DNA of 64,000 nt from Neoakkermansia glycaniphila (GCF_001683795.1 NZ_LIGX01000022.1:1-64000); one strand, 5' to 3'. Counted from the stretch's first letter, positions 43,913 through 53,399 are shown. The notes: a model not told the origin generated them from the sequence alone. Made by a program: numbers and translations.

Positions 43913-45202
43913 ATGAAACCTACCGATTCTCCCGGCCTGAGCACCATCGTCATTCGCGGCGGTTACAAAAACGAACCTGCGACCAACGCCTGCGCTGTCC
44001 CCCTCTACCTGACGAGCGCCTACAATTTCCCGACGAGCGACTACGCCGCCGACCTGTTCGCCCTGAAGCAGCCCGGCAACATCTACACCCGCCTGAACAA
44101 CCCCACCAACGACGTGCTTGAACAACGCCTCGCCGCGATGCACGGAGGCACGGGAGCCCTCGTCTTCTCGTCCGGGCAGGCCGCCACGACCACCGCCGTG
44201 CTGAACATCACCAGCGCGGGACAGAACATCGTCGCCTCGAACGCCCTCTACGGCGGCACGATGAACCTCTTCGCCTACACGCTCAAACGCCTCGGCATCG
44301 AAACACGCTTCGTCAACACAAAAGACCTCGCCGCCGTCGAAGCCGCCATCGACGAAAACACTCGCCTCGTCTTCTCCGAAACCATCCCGAACCCGCGCAA
44401 CACTGTGGAGGATTACGAAGCCATCGCCGACATCGCCCACAGGCACGGCATCCCCTTCATCATCGACAATACCGTCACCCCTCCGAACTGGTTCAACCCC
44501 TTCGAACACGGCGTGGACATCATCGTCTATTCCCTCACCAAATTCATCTCCGGCCACGGCACAGTACTGGGCGGTGCCATCGTCGAAAAAGGCACCTTCG
44601 ACTGGAACAACGGCAAATTCCCCGAAATCTGCGAACCCGATCCCTCCTACCACGGCGTCAGCTACTGGGAAAGCTTCCCCGGCATGTCCTACGTCCTCAA
44701 GGCGCGCGCACAACTCCTCCGCGACTTCGGCAACTGCCTCTCCCCCTTCAACGCCCACCAGATCATGCAGGGCATGGAAACGCTGCCGCTGCGCCTCAAG
44801 GCTCATGCCGACAATGCGCTGTCCGTCGCCGAATGGCTCTCGAAACATCCCGCCGTCACCTCCGTCAACTATCCCGGCCTGCCCGCCCATCCCGACCACG
44901 CCATGGCGGCCCGTTACTTCAAGAACGGCTTCGGCGGCATGATCGGCTTCACCATCAAGGGCGGCCGCGCAGGCAGCCGGAAATTCATGGACGCCGTCCA
45001 AATGCTCTCCCACATGACGAACCTCGGCGATGCGAAAACGGTCGTCACGCATCCTGCGTCCACCACCCACCAGCAGCTCACCGACCAGCAACTCATCGAC
45101 TGCGGCATCTCGGAAGACTTCATCCGCATGTCCGTCGGCCTCGAAGACGTCAAGGACATCATCGCCGATCTCGACCAGGCGCTTGCCGCCTCCCAGTCCT
45201 GA
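43913..45202 (+). CDS. O-acetylhomoserine sulfhydrylase-like PLP enzyme (Cys/Met metabolism family)
   Basis: A 429-residue trans-sulfuration enzyme. It carries the family start TIVIRGGY, YTRLNNPTNDVLEQRLAAMH, the cofactor-binding SSGQAATTTAVLN, and the Schiff-base lysine in VYSLTKFISGHG (about residue 205). The ASNALYGGTMNLF and long C-terminal parts fit the O-acetylhomoserine sulfhydrylase (MetY) subgroup, which makes homocysteine from O-acetylhomoserine and sulfide. Cystathionine gamma-synthase or methionine gamma-lyase activity cannot be excluded. The start at ATG 43913 is fixed by the promoter just upstream. The convergent exporter gene ends 32 bases beyond. Confidence 0.9.
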   Translation: MKPTDSPGLSTIVIRGGYKNEPATNACAVPLYLTSAYNFPTSDYAADLFALKQPGNIYTRLNNPTNDVLEQRLAAMHGGTGALVFSSGQAATTTAVLNITSAGQNIVASNALYGGTMNLFAYTLKRLGIETRFVNTKDLAAVEAAIDENTRLVFSETIPNPRNTVEDYEAIADIAHRHGIPFIIDNTVTPPNWFNPFEHGVDIIVYSLTKFISGHGTVLGGAIVEKGTFDWNNGKFPEICEPDPSYHGVSYWESFPGMSYVLKARAQLLRDFGNCLSPFNAHQIMQGMETLPLRLKAHADNALSVAEWLSKHPAVTSVNYPGLPAHPDHAMAARYFKNGFGGMIGFTIKGGRAGSRKFMDAVQMLSHMTNLGDAKTVVTHPASTTHQQLTDQQLIDCGISEDFIRMSVGLEDVKDIIADLDQALAASQS

Positions 45203-45233
45203 CGCGGCAACAGCTCCCTCTCATCCGGCGGCA

Positions 45234-46682
45234 TCAGGCTTCTTCAGGCCCGGTGCCGTCCGCTTTTTCCGGGGAAGCGCTGCGACGGATGCCGCCTTTG
45301 CCCTTGTTCCTGTCCACGCGGGAGAAAACGAGCGAACTCAGCGCGCACAGGCAGCCGATCGTCACGAAAGTGGCATGAAACGCCGTCATTACATCATCGG
45401 AGCTGCGCCCGGCATCCTGCCCTCCCAGCGCATCGAGCAGCAGAGAAGCCGCCGCAATGCTGATGGCGATGGAAAGCTGCATGATCATCGAAAGTAGAGA
45501 ATTGCCGCTGCTTGCGTACTCGTCCGGCAGGTCGATCAGGGTCAGCGTATTCATGCAGGTGAACTGCACCGAGTTTGCCGCGCCCAGCACCGCCAGCAGG
45601 GCGAGCAGCGTCAGATCGTCGCTCGACTGCGTGATGAAGGCGAAACAAACCAGCATCGCGCCGATCGTCACCGTATTCAGAATCATGATCGTCCGGTAGC
45701 CCAGCGTCTTGATGAGCCGCGTCGCCACCGTCTTCGCCAGCAGGTTCGAGAGAGCCAGCGGCAGCAGGAACAACCCGGACTTGAACGCGGAAAAACCGAG
45801 GGCAACCTGAAAGAACAGAGGCATCAGGTACGGCAGGCAGCTCCCACCCAGGCGGCAAACCAGATTGCCCGCGATGCCGATGGCGAAATTGCGGATGCGG
45901 AACAAGGCCGGACTGAACAGCGGCGCACCGCTGCGGCATGCGAACAGCCAGTACAGCAGCTGCAGCAGCACGCCCGCCGAACCCAGCACGGCCATGTGCA
46001 GCTTGTCCGGCATGCCGTGTGCGCTCTCAAGACTCACCGACAACAGCACCGCCGAACCCGAAAACAGCAGAAACCCCTTCCAGTCGAACTTCTGCGCCTT
46101 CACGGCGTGCAGGTCGGGCATGAAACGGCGCGTCGCCCAGAACCCTGCGATGCCCACGGGAATATTGATCAGGAAAATCCAGTGCCATGTGGCGTACTGC
46201 ACCAGAATGCCTCCCAGCACAGGTCCCAGCAGCGGGCCGAGCAAGCCTGGAATCGTCACGAAGTTCATCACCTTCACGAACATCCACCGAGGATAGGAGC
46301 GCAGAATGGCCAACCTGCCCACGGGCATCAGGAATGCACCGCCGATCCCCTGCACGACGCGGCATGCCGTCATCATCTCCACGGAGGTGGACAGCGCGCA
46401 AAGCAGCGACCCCAGAGTGAACAGGAAAATGGCCGTCAGAAACGTGCGCCTCATGCCGAACCTGTCGGAAACCCAGCCCGAAGCGGGAATCAGCACGCAC
46501 ACCGTCAGCATGTAGGCCGTCACAAGCGAGTGGAGCTGCAGAGGATCGCAGGCGAAACTCCGGGCGATCGAAGGAATCGCCGTATTCAGGATCGTCGCAT
46601 CCAGAAGCTGCATGAAAAACGCAGCCGCCACGAGCAACGGCAGCCACCGCAGGGCTTCTGGTTTCGCAGGCAACGGATGCAT
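45234..46682 (-). CDS. MFS multidrug exporter of the DHA2/MdtD type
   Basis: A 482-residue membrane transporter with 13 or 14 predicted helices. It begins with WLPLLVAAAFFMQLLDATIL followed by NTAIPSIA, the motif C-like region of the DHA2 (EmrB/QacA/MdtD) family, and has WVSDRFGMRRTF (motif A) and ACRVVQGIGGAFLMP. Members export drugs or toxic metabolites using the proton gradient. Upstream in-frame codons exist, but a promoter-like pair ending 12 bases before 46682 supports ATG 46682. The cytoplasmic tail is short and charged. Confidence 0.9.
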   Translation of the reverse strand: MHPLPAKPEALRWLPLLVAAAFFMQLLDATILNTAIPSIARSFACDPLQLHSLVTAYMLTVCVLIPASGWVSDRFGMRRTFLTAIFLFTLGSLLCALSTSVEMMTACRVVQGIGGAFLMPVGRLAILRSYPRWMFVKVMNFVTIPGLLGPLLGPVLGGILVQYATWHWIFLINIPVGIAGFWATRRFMPDLHAVKAQKFDWKGFLLFSGSAVLLSVSLESAHGMPDKLHMAVLGSAGVLLQLLYWLFACRSGAPLFSPALFRIRNFAIGIAGNLVCRLGGSCLPYLMPLFFQVALGFSAFKSGLFLLPLALSNLLAKTVATRLIKTLGYRTIMILNTVTIGAMLVCFAFITQSSDDLTLLALLAVLGAANSVQFTCMNTLTLIDLPDEYASSGNSLLSMIMQLSIAISIAAASLLLDALGGQDAGRSSDDVMTAFHATFVTIGCLCALSSLVFSRVDRNKGKGGIRRSASPEKADGTGPEEA

Positions 46683-46694
46683 GGCGTACAACGG

Positions 46695-46723
46695 AGTATG
46701 CACCCTCACACCGGAAGGGACAA
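46695..46723 (-). promoter_or_regulatory. Promoter of the DHA2 exporter gene
   Basis: On the minus strand TTGTCC (46718-46723), 17 bases, CATACT (46695-46700), 12 bases before the ATG. Confidence 0.5.
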
Positions 46724-46743
46724 GCCCCGAGTCTGTCCGCACC

Positions 46744-48651
46744 TCAGCTCCGGCCGCAGAACCGCGCCACATCCTCCCAGCCGCAGCCGGAACAGGCTCC
46801 ATACAGCGGGTGCGCCCACAAACGGGCGCGCAGGGAAGCAGGCGAGGAAATGCCCAGCAGAAAGCGCACCCACTGCGAAGGGCGGCTCAGAGCGGAAAGC
46901 CCCCTGTCCGCCAGCTCGTCGAGCTGCTCCCTCAAATCGTCCGGGAACGCCGATTCCATATCTTCAGGGCAGGCGATGCGCTCGCCCCTGCACAGGAAAC
47001 AATGGCCGCACGGCTCCTCGCCGGGAAAACCGAAATACGCACCGAGCGCACGGTTCAGGCAATCATGCCCGGTGAACATGCCGAGTACGGTATCCAGCCT
47101 CTCCTGCGCCGCGCGGCAGCGGCCCGCATAATAATCCGCCAGCAGATCCGCCACATCGCGGGGAGAGGCCGCGGGATCGAGAGTCCTGACCTGCAGCGCG
47201 CTCTGCCTGAATGCAATCTTCCACTCGCCGGACTGCTCCATCTCGTCGAGGCAGGCGCGAGCCTCCGTCCAGTCCATATCGAACTCGAACGCCAGATCCT
47301 CCACCTCGCCCTCGCGATGGCCGTCCAGCCAGAGCAGCACCTTGCGCTCTTCCTCGCTGCGGCCGTCGAGAATGGTGCCGATCGGGAACAGGGGCCGGGC
47401 CTTGTAATACTTCGCCCCGCGTGCGGCTACCTCCACGATTCCCTCATCCTGCATGCGCTGCAGAATGCGCTGAATCACCTCTTCGGGAAGATCGCACTCG
47501 GTGCCGAGCTCCCACAGGGAAACGACGCGGCGGGCGGCGGGCAACAGCCAGCGGACGCAGCGCATCAGCCCCTCATCGTCCGGCACCTCGCCGCGTATGC
47601 GGTTGCGCGCCGTCACGAGATCGCCGGGAGACAGGAGAACGAGGCTCCACGACGGCCCGCCGTCGCGCCCCGCACGGCCCGACTCCTGAATGTAGGATTC
47701 CGGATTGGCGGGAAGATGGTAGTGGACGACGGTGCGGACATCCTGCTTGTCGATCCCCATGCCGAAGGCGATGGTAGCGACGAGCACATCGCAGCTCCCG
47801 GAAAGGAAATCGTCCTGAATCCTCGCCCGCACATCCGTCGGCTGGCCCGCATGGTAGGCTCGCGCGGAGAAACCCGCTTTCCCGAGCCTGTCCGCCACCT
47901 CCTCGGTGCTTTTGCGCGTGCGGCAGTACACGATGGCGGGCAGATGCTCCGGCTCGCGCAGGAAGCCTTCCAGCAGCCCGTCCCTGCCCTCTTCGGAAAC
48001 GCTGCAAACGCGGCGGTCGATACCGGGGCGGTACGGCGACAGGGCGAACACATGCCCGGCGGCAATGCCGAACGCCCGGCACAGGTCTTCCTGCACGCGG
48101 AGGGTCGCCGTGGCAGTCAGAGCCATCACGGCATGGAAACCGTGCGGCTCGGCCCACGCCGGGAGCTTCAAATAATCGGGCCGGAAGCTGTGCCCCCACT
48201 CGGAAACGCAATGAGCCTCGTCCACGACGAACAGCCCCTTCGGCACATCCCGCAGGGCATCCGCCAGCTCCGCATTGTCGAGCGACTCGGGAGCCACGAA
48301 CAGAATCGCCAGCTCCCCGGCACGCAGCGCCTCCAGCGTCTCCGCCCGCTCGGCGGGAGAAAGGCCGGATTCCCAGCGGCGGGCGGCGATGCCCAACGCA
48401 TGGAGGGAATCCTCCTGATCCCGCATCAGGGCGATCAACGGCGAAACGACGACGCTCGTACCGCCGAACAGCACGGCGGCCGCCTGATAGCACAGGCTCT
48501 TGCCGTGGCCCGTCGGCAACACGCCGAGGCACGACTCGCCCCGCAGGGCGCAGGCAATCAGCTCCCGCTGCACGGGGCGGAACGAAGGCTTGCCGAAAAG
48601 GGAAAGCACACGGCTCTCATCCTCCGGCGAAAGCAGGGTCGTCATGGACAT
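46744..48651 (-). CDS. recQ: RecQ-family ATP-dependent DNA helicase
   Basis: About 635 residues. Motif 0 RPVQRELI, Walker A PTGHGKSLCYQ, DEAH-type motif II VVDEAHCVSEWGHSFRPDY, motif IV region and motif VI (IQESGRAGRDGG) are all present. The RecQ zinc-binding region follows with CGHCFLCRGERIAC, then a winged-helix region and a shorter C-terminal tail. RecQ unwinds DNA at stalled forks and in recombination repair. The start ATG 48651 is preferred over in-frame codons upstream because the first helicase motif follows soon after and the upstream stretch is the hisD terminator. Confidence 0.9.
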   Translation of the reverse strand: MSMTTLLSPEDESRVLSLFGKPSFRPVQRELIACALRGESCLGVLPTGHGKSLCYQAAAVLFGGTSVVVSPLIALMRDQEDSLHALGIAARRWESGLSPAERAETLEALRAGELAILFVAPESLDNAELADALRDVPKGLFVVDEAHCVSEWGHSFRPDYLKLPAWAEPHGFHAVMALTATATLRVQEDLCRAFGIAAGHVFALSPYRPGIDRRVCSVSEEGRDGLLEGFLREPEHLPAIVYCRTRKSTEEVADRLGKAGFSARAYHAGQPTDVRARIQDDFLSGSCDVLVATIAFGMGIDKQDVRTVVHYHLPANPESYIQESGRAGRDGGPSWSLVLLSPGDLVTARNRIRGEVPDDEGLMRCVRWLLPAARRVVSLWELGTECDLPEEVIQRILQRMQDEGIVEVAARGAKYYKARPLFPIGTILDGRSEEERKVLLWLDGHREGEVEDLAFEFDMDWTEARACLDEMEQSGEWKIAFRQSALQVRTLDPAASPRDVADLLADYYAGRCRAAQERLDTVLGMFTGHDCLNRALGAYFGFPGEEPCGHCFLCRGERIACPEDMESAFPDDLREQLDELADRGLSALSRPSQWVRFLLGISSPASLRARLWAHPLYGACSGCGWEDVARFCGRS

Positions 48652-48665
48652 GGGCGCAGGAAGGC

Positions 48666-48698
48666 AAAAAAGGCGGGAGGCTTGCCGCCGCCCGCCTT
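48666..48698 (-). terminator. Terminator after hisD
   Basis: On the minus strand an 8-bp stem (AAGGCGGG with CCCGCCTT, arms 48691-48698 and 48670-48677), a 13-base loop, then a T run (48671-48666). Confidence 0.75.
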
Positions 48699-48706
48699 CC
48701 GCCGCA

Positions 48707-50002
48707 TCAGCTTTCGGCGCGGAGTTCGAGCGAACGCCCGTGGGCATCCAGCCCTTCGACTTCCGCAAAGACTTTCACGAACGGCACGCTCCGTTCGGCG
48801 GCGGCCTTATCCATGCGCACGATGCTCGTGCGGCGCTGGAACTGGTCGGCGCGGATGCCGGAGAACGACTTGCCGCTGCCGCCCGTCGGCAGCGTGTGGC
48901 TCGGCCCGGCGAGGAAATCGCCGCAAGCCACCGTCGAATAATTGCCTACATAAATCGCACCTGCCGTATGAATGCCGGCAAGGGTTTCCTCTTCGTCTTC
49001 TTCGTTGACGACGAGAACGAGATGCTCCGGAGCGAAGGCATTGGCGAGTTTCGCGCCGTCCTTCAGCGTCGGCACGAGGAAGCCGAAGGCGTGTTCGTCC
49101 AGCACCTCGCAGATGTAGGCGCCGCGGTTCAGCGTAGCCGCCTGCTTCTCGATCTCTTCCTCGACCTTTTCCAGCAGGGAGGAAGAAGTCGTCACCATCA
49201 CGATCACGCTGTCAGGCCCGTGTTCGGCCTGCGCCAGAAGATCGGCGGCGACAAAGGCCGGATTGGCCGTCTCGTCCGCCAGCACCATCACTTCGCTCGG
49301 CCCCGGAAGGAGGTCGATGGAAACGGCACCGACAAGCTGGCGCTTGGCCTCGACGACGAAGCGGTTGCCCGGACCGAAGATTTTTTCGACGGGCTTGATC
49401 GTCTCGGTACCGAGGGCAAGGGCGGCCACGGCCTGTGCGCCGCCCACCTTGTAAATCTCCGTTGCGCCCGCTTCCTGCAGGGCATACAGCAGGGCGGGAT
49501 TCATCTTGCCGTCCGGCCCGCAGGGGGACACGGCGACGATCTCCGGCACGCCGACGGCGAGAGCGAAGCCGCCCGTCATCAGCGCGGAGGAAACGAGGGG
49601 AGCCTTTCCGGCGGGCACATAGATGCCGACGCGCCGGTAGGGAACGAAACGCTCGCCGACTTCGCAGCCCTGGGCATTCACGCCGCTCCAGTCCTGGCGC
49701 ATGCTGTTTTTGGAAAAATAGGCGATATTGTGCAGGGATGCCTCGATGGCGGCCTTCACCTCGTCCGACACGGCTGCGCGGGCTTCCTGCAGCTCTTCAT
49801 CGGTCACACGGAGAGTATCGGGCGTCAGATGCACATGGTCGAAACGTTCGGCGTAATCCACAAGAGCCTCATCGCCCCGGGCCTCCACATCGGCAATGAT
49901 CTTCTCTACCGTCTCCCGCACATTCCGGTCGGGTACGGCGCGGCGATCCATCCGGCTCAACGCCACATCATAATCCTCGTCTGTTTCGCGATAAATTTTC
50001 AT
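48707..50002 (-). CDS. hisD: Histidinol dehydrogenase
   Basis: A 431-residue HisD, the last enzyme of histidine biosynthesis, which oxidises L-histidinol to histidine with NAD+ and zinc. It shows GGFALAVGVPEIVAVSPCG, EIYKVGGAQAVAALALGTE, FGPGNRFVVEAKRQLVG, the zinc-site QAEHGPDS and the GPSHTLPTGG stretch. The length is normal. The ATG at 50002 is favoured because the family begins MKIY-like and the upstream frame up to 50068 overlaps the promoter. It has no other his genes beside it, so histidine genes are dispersed in this genome. Confidence 0.95.
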   Translation of the reverse strand: MKIYRETDEDYDVALSRMDRRAVPDRNVRETVEKIIADVEARGDEALVDYAERFDHVHLTPDTLRVTDEELQEARAAVSDEVKAAIEASLHNIAYFSKNSMRQDWSGVNAQGCEVGERFVPYRRVGIYVPAGKAPLVSSALMTGGFALAVGVPEIVAVSPCGPDGKMNPALLYALQEAGATEIYKVGGAQAVAALALGTETIKPVEKIFGPGNRFVVEAKRQLVGAVSIDLLPGPSEVMVLADETANPAFVAADLLAQAEHGPDSVIVMVTTSSSLLEKVEEEIEKQAATLNRGAYICEVLDEHAFGFLVPTLKDGAKLANAFAPEHLVLVVNEEDEEETLAGIHTAGAIYVGNYSTVACGDFLAGPSHTLPTGGSGKSFSGIRADQFQRRTSIVRMDKAAAERSVPFVKVFAEVEGLDAHGRSLELRAES

Positions 50003-50039
50003 ACACAAAAAGCGGCTGCCGTCCTGCGGAAGCGCGCAC

Positions 50040-50068
50040 ATCATGGCAGGAGCCACAGGCAAAGTCAA
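50040..50068 (-). promoter_or_regulatory. Promoter of hisD
   Basis: On the minus strand TTGACT (50063-50068), 17 bases, CATGAT (50040-50045). It leaves about 37 bases before the ATG, longer than most others here. Confidence 0.45.
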
Positions 50069-50122
50069 TCCCGGAGTAGGGCTTGCCCAAACGGGCCCGG
50101 TAGACCGCCGCCAGAAGGAGAA

Positions 50123-50545
50123 TCACTCTTCGCCCAGCAGACCGCGTTCCTTGGCGAAGCGGGCGATCGCGTGCAGATCCTCCAAAGGAATCGCGCTGGA
50201 AGACAATTTACAGGCGCGGTTCTTCCCGTCCCACAGAGTGAGAGTGAAGATTTCGGCAGCACCCTGGGTTCTGTCGTCCACTTCGGCGCGGACGACCTCT
50301 TCCCACGGCAAATCCTTTTTCACCATGCCGCAGACGGTGATCCGCACGCCCTGTTCGGAAACGCGGATGGCATACGTCATATACAGCAATCCGCCGATCA
50401 GCACGACGCCGCTGCCCAGAACGATCTGCCAGAGCCTCGCCGTATCTTCCGCCCTCATCCATGCATACACGGCCATCAGAACGATGGCGGCAATCGCCAT
50501 GCCGAAGAAAGCGCGATTGGGCGCACGGTAGGTTTTGCTTTCCAT
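50123..50545 (-). CDS. Small membrane protein with PH-like domain
   Basis: A 140-residue protein with two membrane helices (residues about 13-28 and 40-57) and a cytoplasmic region (SEQGVRITVCGMVKKDLPWEE, then VDDRTQGAAEIFTLTLWD) that resembles a bacterial PH-like domain. No function is known. It follows the L,D-transpeptidase gene by 15 bases and is probably the end of the cell-wall operon. Confidence 0.6.
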   Translation of the reverse strand: MESKTYRAPNRAFFGMAIAAIVLMAVYAWMRAEDTARLWQIVLGSGVVLIGGLLYMTYAIRVSEQGVRITVCGMVKKDLPWEEVVRAEVDDRTQGAAEIFTLTLWDGKNRACKLSSSAIPLEDLHAIARFAKERGLLGEE

Positions 50546-50560
50546 GTGCAGGATGAGCCG

Positions 50561-51520
50561 TCAGACTGCAGCCGGAGTTCCCGCCGCAGGGGCAAGCGGG
50601 GAGGCGGCCGGCACAACGGGTCTCGGGTCGGAAATGGATTCGGGAGCCTTTTCCGGAACAGCCGGAACGGCGGAAGGAGCAGGTGCCGGAGTCGCATCGG
50701 CCGGATTAGCAGCAGGAGCGGCTGGCGTTTCCGCAGGAGCAGGCTTGGGCTCGGGTTTCGGCGCGACAGGCTTCTTCTTCGGCACCGGAGGATTCACCGC
50801 CGCCACAGGCTTCAGGTCGGAGGCAGAGGCATGGCCGCTGCTGTCCTCGATGCCGTTCGTGACGATGACAGGCGTACCGACGGAGGTAATGCGGAACAGC
50901 TTTTCAGCCGGAGCCTTCGGCATGCGGATGCAGCCGTGCGAACGGGGGGAACGCCCCACCTTGCCGACATGCAGGCCGACGCCGCAGTTGGTCAGCCGCT
51001 GCCAGTACGGCATGGGAGAGCCGACGAAAGCTCCGCCTTCGGGCGGCGTTTCGGTGAAGGCATCGGCATCGCCGTTCGTCGTCTTGCCGGAGGCATCGAC
51101 AAAGCGGCCATAGCGGTTGGACGCATGCTTGACTTCCTTGCCCAGCACCTTATAACTGCCTGCGGGCGTAGGGCGGCTGCGCACGCCCGTGCAGACAGGC
51201 CAGTCCATGCCCACCTTGCCGTTCACATAAAGCCGGGCGCGCTGTTCCTTCAGGCTGACGACGACTTTGGAGTTGCCGCCATTCGCCTGAGCCAGCAATG
51301 CATTGTCATAAAATACATCGTAGGTTTTCGGATAATCCTTGCGTGCGACGAAATGGTTATAGGTGTTGGCCGGATACGGATTCTTGTACAGGGGATCGCT
51401 CTTGTTCACGGAGCGGGGGGATGCGGGCAATCCCGCATCATCCTTTTTCTCCGGCTTGACCGACGTACAGGATCCCAGTATCAGGGAGCAACCCAGAAGG
51501 CTCAGAAAAATTTTATTCAT
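50561..51520 (-). CDS. L,D-transpeptidase lipoprotein with Pro/Ala-rich tail
   Basis: About 319 residues. A lipoprotein signal ends in LGSC, then a linker, and a YkuD-type L,D-transpeptidase domain at about residues 80-220 with the catalytic HGCIRMPK motif. The last 90 residues form a Pro/Ala-rich tail. Such enzymes cross-link peptidoglycan through meso-diaminopimelate or attach lipoproteins to it. It lies downstream of three LysM genes that encode peptidoglycan-binding proteins, which fits a cell-wall unit. The ATG at 51520 is the start nearest to the signal peptide; eight codons upstream are also in frame. Confidence 0.88.
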   Translation of the reverse strand: MNKIFLSLLGCSLILGSCTSVKPEKKDDAGLPASPRSVNKSDPLYKNPYPANTYNHFVARKDYPKTYDVFYDNALLAQANGGNSKVVVSLKEQRARLYVNGKVGMDWPVCTGVRSRPTPAGSYKVLGKEVKHASNRYGRFVDASGKTTNGDADAFTETPPEGGAFVGSPMPYWQRLTNCGVGLHVGKVGRSPRSHGCIRMPKAPAEKLFRITSVGTPVIVTNGIEDSSGHASASDLKPVAAVNPPVPKKKPVAPKPEPKPAPAETPAAPAANPADATPAPAPSAVPAVPEKAPESISDPRPVVPAASPLAPAAGTPAAV

Positions 51521-51550
51521 AGCAAAAGGCGGACGCTGATTCATCAGGTC

Positions 51551-51853
51551 CTAATGTGTATCTTCCATGCGCACCCTGATCGTCTGCCCCGTTCTGATAC
51601 GGGCTTTCTTGTTCAGGCGGGAGTCCTTGCGGATTTCATCCGCAGTCGTACCGAATTTTTTGGCAATGGATTCGAGAGTTTCCCCTCTCTTGACAGCGTA
51701 GGTATGCAGGTGGCGTTTCGGCTTTGCTGCGGAAACGCCACTTTGCTTGCCCGCATGCAGCGCGGCAACAGCAGTCTCTCCGGACGCCGTACCTCCAAAG
51801 GCCGCGATGGCGGCGATGCAAAGGCAGGCAAGAGTCGAGAAAATGTTGTTCAT
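51551..51853 (-). CDS. Small secreted LysM protein
   Basis: A 100-residue protein with a Sec signal peptide (residues 1-25, cut near ASGE) and one LysM domain at the C-terminus (YAVKRGETLESIAKKFG, then TGQTIRVRM). LysM binds peptidoglycan. It is the shortest of three tandem paralogues and probably came from one of the two-domain genes by loss of a module. Confidence 0.8.
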   Translation of the reverse strand: MNNIFSTLACLCIAAIAAFGGTASGETAVAALHAGKQSGVSAAKPKRHLHTYAVKRGETLESIAKKFGTTADEIRKDSRLNKKARIRTGQTIRVRMEDTH

Positions 51854-51878
51854 GGCGCTTTTATGCGTTCAGCGGCAG

Positions 51879-52556
51879 TTACTTGGGGATCTGCACGGTC
51901 TGACCGCGCTTCACCTGAGCCTTCGAGGAAAGGCCCGATGCCAAACGGATGGCCTTGGGTGTAGAACCCATTTTCTTGGCAATGGATTCGATGGTTTCGC
52001 CCCGCTTCACGGTGTAGCTCATCGTGCTGGCGTGCGTCACGCTCTTCGTTTTCGACTTGGAAGAGACCGACGATTTTCCGGAGGAAGGAGCATCACCCTT
52101 GTAGCGCACATAGATCACATCGCCGGGATAGATCTTGTCGTTCTTGAGCTTGGAGTCCTTCATGATCTGCGAAACGGTCGTGCCGCTCTTGCGGGCGATG
52201 CGTTCCAGCACATCGCCCTTCTTGACGGTGTACTTGTACACAGCGGGCTTGGCAGGCTGCTTCTTCGTCGAGCCGATCTTCTTCGTCGTACCCGTCTTGC
52301 CGCCGGTGTTCGATTTCACCTTGGGCGTGTTGATGACGGGTTCGTCATAGGAGCCGACATCCGGCGTTTCAGTCAGATATGAAGGCACCGTGTCGTTGGA
52401 GGCAATGACATCGCCTTTCACCCACGGCGGCACTGCATCCGCGGGAAGTTCGATAATCGGTTCATCGATGCCGGCCGTATCCTTGCTGGACTGGCAGGAG
52501 ACGAGCGCCAGGGACAGGCCCATCAGGCACAGGAGGGAAGCTCTTTTCATTTTCAT
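51879..52556 (-). CDS. Lipoprotein with two LysM domains
   Basis: A 225-residue lipoprotein (lipobox LVSC after residue 20) with two LysM domains, at about 104-150 (YTVKKGDVLERIARKSGTT) and 177-225 (YTVKRGETIESIAKKMG). A Lys/Ser/Thr-rich linker separates them. It resembles the next gene in size and layout. Binding to peptidoglycan from an outer- or inner-membrane anchor is likely. Confidence 0.85.
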   Translation of the reverse strand: MKMKRASLLCLMGLSLALVSCQSSKDTAGIDEPIIELPADAVPPWVKGDVIASNDTVPSYLTETPDVGSYDEPVINTPKVKSNTGGKTGTTKKIGSTKKQPAKPAVYKYTVKKGDVLERIARKSGTTVSQIMKDSKLKNDKIYPGDVIYVRYKGDAPSSGKSSVSSKSKTKSVTHASTMSYTVKRGETIESIAKKMGSTPKAIRLASGLSSKAQVKRGQTVQIPK

Positions 52557-52592
52557 GTTGGTTTTGGATTTTTTGGGGGTGGATAAGGATGG

Positions 52593-53390
52593 TTATTTGG
52601 GAATGCGGACGGTCTGGCCCGGTTTGACCCTGGCGCTGGAGGAAAGCCCCGTTGCACCGCGGACGGCTTTGGAGGTGGAACCGAATTTCTTCGCAATGCT
52701 TTCAACCGTATCGCCCTTCTTCGCGGTATAGCTTACCGTTTTGGCATGCTTGACCGTAGGCTTGAGCTTTGTTTCGGTCTTTCTGGAAGACGAGGAGGAT
52801 TTGCGCGAAGACGAGGAGGAGGAAACCCTGCTCTTGCCGGAGGACGAGGTGCGCGTACTCTTGACCGTGCGGCGGGATTCGGTGCGGGAGGATTCCGCCT
52901 TCTGCGCCTTGAAGGGCACGATGATCGAGGTGCCGGGCTTCACCTGCGACGAGGTGAGGCTGGACAGGCGCATGATGTCGTCCACCGTCGTGTTGCTCAA
53001 GGCCGCGATGCGGCTCAGGTCGTCACCCTTGCGGAAGGTGTAGCGATACAGCTTGTAGCCATTGGCGGAAACGCGGTTCGCCGTGGAGGCGGCCGGCCCG
53101 AGCTGGCGGTCGCTCGGCGTCTTCGCCGTATTCACGACGCCATCAATGTTGCCGCCCGTCTCGTCGGGAATGGTCACGCTGTTGTTGGCAAAGTAGTCCG
53201 GCGTGCGGGAACCGGCGGCCACCTGCGGACCGTCTTCCTGCATCCAGGGCGGGATTTCGCCGTTGGCGATCGGAGTCGCCGTTTCAAGATCGTCCAGAGA
53301 AAACTCTCCGGCATTTTGGGTAGATTGGCAAGATGTTACGACGAAAGCCAGGCAGGCGCTCACGCCGAGGAGTAAAAATTTTTTACGCAT
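52593..53390 (-). CDS. Lipoprotein with two LysM domains
   Basis: A 265-residue lipoprotein with the lipobox VTSC, a long N-terminal linker, a LysM at about 115-160 (YTFRKGDDLSRIAALSNTT) and a second at the C-terminus (YTAKKGDTVESIAKKFG). A Ser/Arg/Lys-rich linker lies between them. It is the first of the tandem LysM genes and has a promoter whose -10 ends 9 bases before the ATG. Its paralogues follow with gaps of 36 and 25 bases. Confidence 0.85.
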   Translation of the reverse strand: MRKKFLLLGVSACLAFVVTSCQSTQNAGEFSLDDLETATPIANGEIPPWMQEDGPQVAAGSRTPDYFANNSVTIPDETGGNIDGVVNTAKTPSDRQLGPAASTANRVSANGYKLYRYTFRKGDDLSRIAALSNTTVDDIMRLSSLTSSQVKPGTSIIVPFKAQKAESSRTESRRTVKSTRTSSSGKSRVSSSSSSRKSSSSSRKTETKLKPTVKHAKTVSYTAKKGDTVESIAKKFGSTSKAVRGATGLSSSARVKPGQTVRIPK

Positions 53391-53399
53391 GTCGCCAAT

